DNA of 48,381 nt from Bacillota bacterium (GTDB lineage Bacteria; Bacillota; Bacilli; Alicyclobacillales; SLC66), in contig JAJZCB010000017.1 of NCBI GenBank assembly GCA_021846285.1, positions 1-48,381 of the forward strand. The letters run 5' to 3'. Positions 43,130 to 48,381 of this stretch are shown here, in pieces. The translations under genes and the position numbers were made by a program. Position 1 is the stretch's first letter. Every line of letters begins with the position of its first letter. Under the pieces are notes generated by a model. That model worked only from the letters and a program-made list of their open reading frames with translations. It ran no database searches and was not told the origin of the DNA.

Positions 43130-43538
43130 ACGTGGTTCACTCATCATCATTGGAGTTTTGGCCGTGGTTGTCATCGGCGGCGCACTCGTGTATCAATTTG
43201 TAATAAAGCCGCAAGCGCATCAACCGCCATCCGCGGCCGCGCTGCAATCGTGGCAGTATGCCATGAGTCAGATCACTACCAATCTGCAGGGGAGCAGCGT
43301 CATTCAGATTCAATTGACGCTGCAGGCGCCAAACGGCGCCGTCGCCACGGAGCTCACGGAGCGTCAGGCGCAGGTGGCTGACGCTGTCATCGGAGTCCTC
43401 CACAGTCTCTCTGCAACGCAGATCATGATGTCGGGCGGTCGCGAACTCATCAAGCAACTGGTCATGAAGCGTATCAATTCGTTCCTGGTTACCGGAAAAG
43501 TCGTGGCGGTTTACATCGATTCCCTGATCGTGCAGTGA
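43119..43538 (+). CDS. fliL: flagellar basal body-associated protein FliL
   Basis: 139 residues. Single membrane helix at about 7-27 (SLIIIGVLAVVVIGGALVYQ), then a small exported domain, ending with REL-IKQLVMKRINSFL, VTGKVVAVYIDSLIVQ as in FliL. It stabilises stators beside the rotor. ATG 43119 has AGGAGAG ahead. Confidence 0.92.
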   Translation: MNRKRGSLIIIGVLAVVVIGGALVYQFVIKPQAHQPPSAAALQSWQYAMSQITTNLQGSSVIQIQLTLQAPNGAVATELTERQAQVADAVIGVLHSLSATQIMMSGGRELIKQLVMKRINSFLVTGKVVAVYIDSLIVQ

Positions 43539-43550
43539 GGAGGGTGGAAA

Positions 43551-44549
43551 ATGCCGGACATATTGTCGCAAGGCGAGATTGACGCGCTCCTGTCTGCGCT
43601 CAGTTCCGGGGAAGTGTCAGCCGAAGACATTCGCCGGGAAGACAGCGCCTTACGCATCCGACCGTATGACTTCAAGCGCGCCATGCGATTCTCAAAAGAG
43701 CATTTGCGCACCATCTCGCGCATTCACGAACTCTATTCACGATTACTCGCCACGTACCTGTCTGTCCAGGCCCGAACAGTTGTGCAGGTTTTGGTCGCTT
43801 CCGTCGATCAGGTGCCTTACGAAGAGTTCGTGCGCTCCATACCCGAAGTGACAGTACTGCACGTCATTGATGTGAAGGCGTTGGGTGGAAAGTTTTTGGT
43901 GGAGATGGGCAGTAACGTAGCGGCCGCGATGCTTGATCGACTGCTTGGCGGTTTGGGTCACAAAATCGACATCGACCATCGACTTACGGATATCGACATT
44001 CTTGTCATGGAGCGGCTGTTTACGCGTTCGTTGCCCTCACTGAGCGCCGCCTGGGCCGGTATCGCAGATCTGCAGTTTACTTACGATGGTTTGGAGATCA
44101 ATCCGCAATTTATACAAATTGCCAACCAAAATGATGTTGTTCTTGTCGTATCACTGGCTGTGTCCATCGGTCCTGTCTCCGGTCTGATCAATCTGTGCAT
44201 GCCGCACGTTGTGCTTGAAACGGTCATGCCCAGGCTCAGCAATCGGTTTGCGTTTGCCACGCCACAGAGAAACGTCGTCGACGCTGACGCGCAATCACGG
44301 GTCCTCTCAAGACACATGGGCAGTGTCGAAGTGGGACTCAGGGCGGAGGTCGGACAGACACTCATTCGCGTAGACGAGTTCCTTGGCCTGAAGGAGGGCG
44401 ACGTCATCGCCCTCGAACAGCCGATAGATCGTCCGCTGACCATTCGGGTGGGAGAAGAACGAAAGTATTGGGGTTATCCAGGCACGGTGCGGGGGCGTTA
44501 CGCTTTGAAGATCTCGCAAGTGGTGGAAGAAGGTGCAGAGTTTGAATAA
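43551..44549 (+). CDS. fliM: flagellar motor switch protein FliM
   Basis: 332 residues. The N-terminal LSQGEIDALLSAL is the CheY-P binding motif; the middle domain has PYDFKRAMRFSKEHLRTISR, FLVEMGSNVAAAMLDRLLGG and DIDILVMERLF; the C-terminal SpoA domain ends the protein. It forms the middle of the C-ring and reverses rotation. AGGAGG precedes the ATG. The stop overlaps the region of the fliY start. Confidence 0.96.
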   Translation: MPDILSQGEIDALLSALSSGEVSAEDIRREDSALRIRPYDFKRAMRFSKEHLRTISRIHELYSRLLATYLSVQARTVVQVLVASVDQVPYEEFVRSIPEVTVLHVIDVKALGGKFLVEMGSNVAAAMLDRLLGGLGHKIDIDHRLTDIDILVMERLFTRSLPSLSAAWAGIADLQFTYDGLEINPQFIQIANQNDVVLVVSLAVSIGPVSGLINLCMPHVVLETVMPRLSNRFAFATPQRNVVDADAQSRVLSRHMGSVEVGLRAEVGQTLIRVDEFLGLKEGDVIALEQPIDRPLTIRVGEERKYWGYPGTVRGRYALKISQVVEEGAEFE

Positions 44550-45729
44550 AGACTTTTTGTCTCAAGAGGAGATTGATGCGTTGATGGCTGACGGACAGGG
44601 TTATCCGGCGCTGAATCCGGATGACCATCTCTCGCTGTTTGACCGTGACGCTTTGGGAGAAATCGGGAATATCTGTTTTGGAACGGCGGCCACCACGCTG
44701 TCGACGTTGTTGCGGCAGAAGGTAACCATTACCACGCCGGAGGTCTCTCTTTTGCGCAAGGAAGATGTGTGCAAAGAGTTCCCCATTCCCCATGTGGCTG
44801 CCCACGTTTTGTACACGCAAGGGCTTGAAGGCAGCAATGTGCTGGCGATTCGCGTGAATGACGCCCAGATTATCGCAGATCTGATGTTGGGCGGCGATGG
44901 CACGTCTCCGTCGCAGGAACTCAATGACCTGCATCTTAGCGCAGTTGCGGAGGCGATGAACCAGATGATGGGTTCCGCCGCCACCTCGATGTCGACCATG
45001 GTAAACCGTACGATCAATATATCCCCTCCTACGGTGCGCGTCGTTGATCTGGCTCAAGAGGTGGACGATGTGCTTCGTCCGCGGTCTGACATTCTGGTCA
45101 AAGTATCGTTTCACCTTCAGGTTGGCGCCGTCATCGATTCCCACATCATGCAACTGTATCCGCTGGGGTTTGCGCAATCGCTCGTGGAGATGCTTGTCGG
45201 CCCGCAGGGGATGGAGACATACACCGAAATCAGCCCCGAACCAGTGGTCAGCGACGCCACGGGCCCTCCGATCACCCAACGGGAGCAGGCCGTTTCTGAT
45301 CCGCGCCTGCAGGTTGCGGCGACCAAGGCTGCCACCGCATACGCCAGTTCAGCAGCGCTTGCAGACCACCGCGTTCACGCGGTATATGGCCAGTCAGACA
45401 CGTCAGAACCAGTCGTGGAACGAGCGGTGTTTTCAGCGTTTGATGAGACAGGGCCGATACAAACCAACGGACAAAACCTCGACCTGCTGCTTGACATCCC
45501 GCTGTCCGTGACGGTAGAACTCGGTCGGGCGAAACGCCTCATCAGGGATATTTTGAACCTGGCTCCTGGGGCCATTCTGGAACTTGACAAACTGGCCGGT
45601 GAACCGGTTGATATTCTTGTCAACAACAAATTGATCGCCCGGGGTGAGGTTGTGGTGATTGATGAAAACTTCGGCGTTCGGGTCACCGATATTATAAGTC
45701 CGGCGGAGCGTGTCAAACGTCTGCAGTAA
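44542..45729 (+). CDS. fliY: flagellar motor switch phosphatase FliY
   Basis: 395 residues from TTG 44542 (six bases after AAGGTG). FLSQEEIDALM at the start is the CheY-binding peptide. The CheC-like phosphatase domain has both active sites intact by the D/S-x3-E-x2-N-x22-P pattern (DALGEIGN and SAVAEAMN). A linker of about 100 residues leads to a FliN-type SpoA domain (LLLDIPLSVTVELGRAKRLI). It dephosphorylates CheY-P at the switch. Confidence 0.95.
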   Translation: MNKDFLSQEEIDALMADGQGYPALNPDDHLSLFDRDALGEIGNICFGTAATTLSTLLRQKVTITTPEVSLLRKEDVCKEFPIPHVAAHVLYTQGLEGSNVLAIRVNDAQIIADLMLGGDGTSPSQELNDLHLSAVAEAMNQMMGSAATSMSTMVNRTINISPPTVRVVDLAQEVDDVLRPRSDILVKVSFHLQVGAVIDSHIMQLYPLGFAQSLVEMLVGPQGMETYTEISPEPVVSDATGPPITQREQAVSDPRLQVAATKAATAYASSAALADHRVHAVYGQSDTSEPVVERAVFSAFDETGPIQTNGQNLDLLLDIPLSVTVELGRAKRLIRDILNLAPGAILELDKLAGEPVDILVNNKLIARGEVVVIDENFGVRVTDIISPAERVKRLQ

Positions 45730-45785
45730 GTCAAGTGGTGTTGATGTTGATGCCGTTTTAAACCAGCAGGTAAAGGAGAATGACA

Positions 45786-46148
45786 TTGGCACATCGCATT
45801 TTGGTCGTCGACGACGCTGCATTCATGCGTATGATGATCAAGGAGATTTTGACCAAGAATGGGTATGAGGTGATCGGAGAGGCCAGTGATGGTCTGCAGG
45901 CGCTCGAACGCTTTCGGGAATTGAAACCGGATCTGATCACCATGGACATCACGATGCCCGAAATGGATGGCATCCAAGCGCTCAAGGAGATTCGCGCCGT
46001 GGACTCGTCGGCCAAAGTTATTATGTGTTCGGCAATGGGGCAGCAGGCGATGGTCATCGATGCGATTCAGGCCGGTGCGCGGGACTTTATCGTAAAGCCG
46101 TTTCAGGCGGACCGGGTTGTCGAAGCGATCCGCAAAGCGCTGGGATAG
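45786..46148 (+). CDS. cheY: chemotaxis response regulator CheY
   Basis: 120 residues from TTG 45786 (seven bases after AAAGGAG; ATG 45780 is too close), giving MAHRILVVDDAAFMRMMIKE as in B. subtilis CheY. Acidic pocket Asp9/Asp10, phospho-acceptor Asp54 in LITMDITMPEMDG, the switch Ser in MCSAMGQQ and the Lys of IVKPF are intact. CheY-P binds FliM and FliY. Confidence 0.97.
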   Translation: MAHRILVVDDAAFMRMMIKEILTKNGYEVIGEASDGLQALERFRELKPDLITMDITMPEMDGIQALKEIRAVDSSAKVIMCSAMGQQAMVIDAIQAGARDFIVKPFQADRVVEAIRKALG

Positions 46149-46151
46149 TGT

Positions 46152-46661
46152 ATGAACGGATTTTCCAGCGTGTTTGAGCTCATCGTCAGCCTATTACTCA
46201 TCTGCGCTCTCGCCTATGTTTCGATTCGATTGCTCGGCAAAAGAGCTGCCGGATTTGGTTCCAATCGCTTGGTGCGCATTACGTCGGCAACGTCACTGGG
46301 GCAACACAAGAGTTTGCAGACCGTCGTTGTTGACGGCAAGACAGTGTTACTGCTTGGGGTGGGGTCCCACGTGGAATGCGTGGCGCGATTCGATGATCCG
46401 GATTTGGCGGAGCGGCTCCTGCGCGGCGGCGGAGATGACGCTGCGTTGGCGTTGGTGAAACCGGCTTTCAGTTGGCTGCTCTCTCTACGCGCGAAGAAGT
46501 CCATAGGTCGGGATAACGGTCAACCGTTTGAAAACCAGTTGCTTGATCGGCTGGAGACTTTGAAAACCAGGCGGCAACAGGTGTATCGAGAAGCGACCCG
46601 GGATGGTCAGGACTTCGGTTCGGACGATGACGGTTCAGACAGGAACGGGCGCCCAGTATGA
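46152..46661 (+). CDS. fliO: flagellar biosynthetic protein FliO (FliZ)
   Basis: 169 residues. One N-terminal membrane helix (about 8-28, FELIVSLLLICALAYVSIRL), a small beta domain with SATSLGQHKSLQTVVVDGKT and LLLGVGSHVECVARFDDPD, and an acidic, probably disordered C-terminus. It assists FliP oligomer assembly. It overlaps fliP by 4 bases. Confidence 0.88.
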   Translation: MNGFSSVFELIVSLLLICALAYVSIRLLGKRAAGFGSNRLVRITSATSLGQHKSLQTVVVDGKTVLLLGVGSHVECVARFDDPDLAERLLRGGGDDAALALVKPAFSWLLSLRAKKSIGRDNGQPFENQLLDRLETLKTRRQQVYREATRDGQDFGSDDDGSDRNGRPV

Positions 46662-47422
46662 ACAGGAAGCTGTTGCGCATCACGCCGTTCTCTGGTTTAC
46701 TGGCTATCGCGTTGTGGCCGGGAATGGCCTTGGCGAGCACAGGAGGTTCACTGCCTGCAGTGTCCTTCGCAATCACACCGGCGGGTGGTCCACAGGGTGT
46801 GGTTAGCGCTGTGCAGATCATTGTCCTTCTTTCAGTGCTCAGTCTCGCCCCTGCGATCTTAATCATGATGACCGCTTTTACACGAATTGTAGTGGTCCTG
46901 GCGTTTGTGCGCGGCGCTCTGTCGCTGCAGCAGTCGCCTCCGAACCAGGTTCTTGTCGGGCTTGCCCTCTTCTTGACTCTGTTTGTCATGAGTCCGACCC
47001 TGAACGCGGTCAATCACAATGCGATTCAACCCTATCTGGCGGGCAAGATCGGGCAGACAGTCGCCATTGATCAGGCAGAACTCCCCTTTAAGGAGTTCAT
47101 GGCGAAGCAGACCCGCATTCAGGATGTAAACCTGTTTTTGGCCTATCGCCATGAGAAACCGACGGCCTCCTTGGCGCAACTGCCTCTGACAACACTGGTT
47201 CCCGCGTTTGCCATCAGTGAGTTGCAGACAGCCTTCCAGATCGGATTCATGATTTACATTCCATTTTTGATCATTGATCTGGTGGTTGCCACGACACTGA
47301 TGTCCATGGGAATGATGATGTTGCCGCCGGTGCTGATCTCCCTACCGTTTAAATTGCTGCTGTTTGTCATGGTTGACGGATGGTATCTGGTCGTCAAGTC
47401 ACTGTTGGCCGGCTTTCACTAA
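46658..47422 (+). CDS. fliP: flagellar type III export gate protein FliP
   Basis: 254 residues with signal-like N-terminus, as FliP often has, and four membrane helices. VLSLAPAILIMMTAFTRIVV, QSPPNQVLVGLALFLTLFVM, FMAKQTRIQDVNLF, VPAFAISELQTAFQIGF and MGMMMLPPVLISLPFKLLLF are family blocks. It forms the export gate pore with FliQ and FliR. Confidence 0.97.
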   Translation: MNRKLLRITPFSGLLAIALWPGMALASTGGSLPAVSFAITPAGGPQGVVSAVQIIVLLSVLSLAPAILIMMTAFTRIVVVLAFVRGALSLQQSPPNQVLVGLALFLTLFVMSPTLNAVNHNAIQPYLAGKIGQTVAIDQAELPFKEFMAKQTRIQDVNLFLAYRHEKPTASLAQLPLTTLVPAFAISELQTAFQIGFMIYIPFLIIDLVVATTLMSMGMMMLPPVLISLPFKLLLFVMVDGWYLVVKSLLAGFH

Positions 47423-47470
47423 CGGGGGCTCTCCTCGCCCGGAACACGCAGCTAACGAAGGAGAATGGAT

Positions 47471-47740
47471 ATGAACGGCAACTTTGTGATCGGACTTGGG
47501 CAAAGTGTCATGCTTCTGGTGCTGGAACTGGCGGGACCTCTGTTGTTGGCGGGCTTGCTTGTTGGTCTGATCATAAGTGTCTTTCAGGCTACGACACAGA
47601 TCCAGGAACAGACACTGTCGTTTATCCCGAAAATTGTGGTCGTTGGAATCATCCTTGCATTGACAGGCCCCTGGATGCTTCAGCAGATCATGGCATTTAC
47701 GGTCAACATTCTAGGCAACTTGCAGAATTTCATCCGTTAG
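47471..47740 (+). CDS. fliQ: flagellar type III export gate protein FliQ
   Basis: 89 residues from ATG 47471 (seven bases after GAAGGAG; ATG 47465 is too close). Two membrane helices with LLLAGLLVGLIISVFQATTQ and IQEQTLSFIPKIVVV, the FliQ hallmark. It follows fliP by 48 bases. Confidence 0.96.
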   Translation: MNGNFVIGLGQSVMLLVLELAGPLLLAGLLVGLIISVFQATTQIQEQTLSFIPKIVVVGIILALTGPWMLQQIMAFTVNILGNLQNFIR

Positions 47741-47743
47741 GCC

Positions 47744-48381
47744 ATGACGATCACGCCTGCCCTGTTAGTATTTTTGCTTGTGTTTGTGCGCTGTCTTGGT
47801 CTCATGTCTACGGCGCCTCTCTTTGGTAACTCGCAGGTGCCAGCCCTGTTTAAGATTGGGCTGGGATTCTATCTGGCGCTTGTTGTTTATTCTGCCTCGC
47901 CGTTGTCGGAACTGGCCGGACGTCACGTCACAGTCTCGCTGGGATGGTTTGTCACCCACTTGGTGATCGAATCTCTAACTGGAATAGCCATTGGTCTCGT
48001 CGCCGGTTTCGTTTTTGCGGCCGTTCAATTTGCAGGGGGGATGCTGGACTTGCAAATCGGCTATTCCGTAGCAGCGATCGTGAATCCGGGGTTCGGGGCG
48101 CCGGTAGGGTTGATATCTAACTTTTGGTATACCTTATTCGCTCTGTTCTTTTTAAATTTGGGGGGTCAATATAGCATTTTGCTTGCCGTGCTCCAAAGCT
48201 ATCACTATGTGCCTATCGGCGCGGCTGTTTTTGGCGCTTCTGTGGCCGACGTATTTTTAAGAGCGCTTGTGACAGTGTTTGTCCTTGGTGTTCAATTGGC
48301 GGCGCCGATAACCATGGCCGTATTTCTGACCAACGTTGCGCTTGCCATCGCTTCTCGCGCTGTGCCGCAGATGAATGTGTT
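47744..48381 (+). CDS. fliR: flagellar type III export gate protein FliR (partial)
   Basis: ATG 47744, three bases after fliQ, opens a frame that runs without a stop to the window end (212 codons). MTITPALLVFLLVFVRCLGL, PLFGNSQVPALFKIGLGF and AAVQFAGGMLDLQIGYSVAA with NPGFGAPVG are typical of FliR. About 40-50 C-terminal residues are likely to lie beyond the window. Confidence 0.93.
   Translation, partial: MTITPALLVFLLVFVRCLGLMSTAPLFGNSQVPALFKIGLGFYLALVVYSASPLSELAGRHVTVSLGWFVTHLVIESLTGIAIGLVAGFVFAAVQFAGGMLDLQIGYSVAAIVNPGFGAPVGLISNFWYTLFALFFLNLGGQYSILLAVLQSYHYVPIGAAVFGASVADVFLRALVTVFVLGVQLAAPITMAVFLTNVALAIASRAVPQMNV

Overview
The window looks like the chromosome of a flagellated, moderately GC-rich member of the Bacillota (Firmicutes). 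Evidence: strong AGGAGG-type ribosome binding sites, many TTG and GTG starts, codY, and a long stretch in the order known from Bacillus subtilis (rplS-rbgA-rnhB ... sucC-sucD-dprA-topA-trmFO-xerC-hslV-hslU-codY-flgB...). The base composition and some fusions suggest an Alicyclobacillus-like lineage; that placement is inference only.

Layout. 1-84 is the 3' end of a 23S rRNA gene. It is followed, with no 5S gene, by an octamer repeat tract and six tRNA genes (Tyr, Gln, Thr, initiator fMet, Phe, Cys) ending in a terminator near 840. 0.9-3.3 kb holds a TIM-barrel/SLH protein, a MITE-like inverted-repeat element and an aminotransferase. 3.4-8.3 kb is a run of plus-strand genes: a BaiN-type flavoprotein, folB, an acyl-CoA thioesterase, a PASTA protein with a kinase-like but catalytically dead N-terminus, and a type II-fold (Rhizobium-like) asparaginase. 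8.4-14.4 kb is a cell-envelope block: an exported glucosaminidase with repeats and SH3 domains, then an O-antigen-ligase-like protein, an uncharacterised membrane protein and a lipoprotein as one overlapping operon.

14.5-32.2 kb is largely housekeeping: rplS, rbgA, a natural rnhB-yraN fusion, a YneF-like gene, a minus-strand patatin, comM and a small Cys-rich gene, an MFS transporter, sucCD, dprA, topA, trmFO, xerC, hslVU. Then codY leads directly into the flagellar/chemotaxis operon from 33.2 kb to the window end (flgB, flgC, fliE-J, ylxF-like, fliK, flgD, flbD, fliL, fliM, fliY, cheY, fliO, fliP, fliQ, fliR partial). This operon encodes rod and MS-ring parts, the C-ring/switch, the export ATPase and gate, and the hook-length ruler, but the hook gene flgE is missing from its usual place between flgD and flbD.

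Most notable points: the pseudokinase-PASTA protein, the RNase HII-YraN fusion, the near-identical 36-bp tandem repeats inside the FliK ruler, the fliK leader (small ORF whose stop overlaps the TTG start, plus a hairpin over the Shine-Dalgarno), the flgE gap, the 23S-tRNA junction without 5S, and several perfect long inverted repeats.
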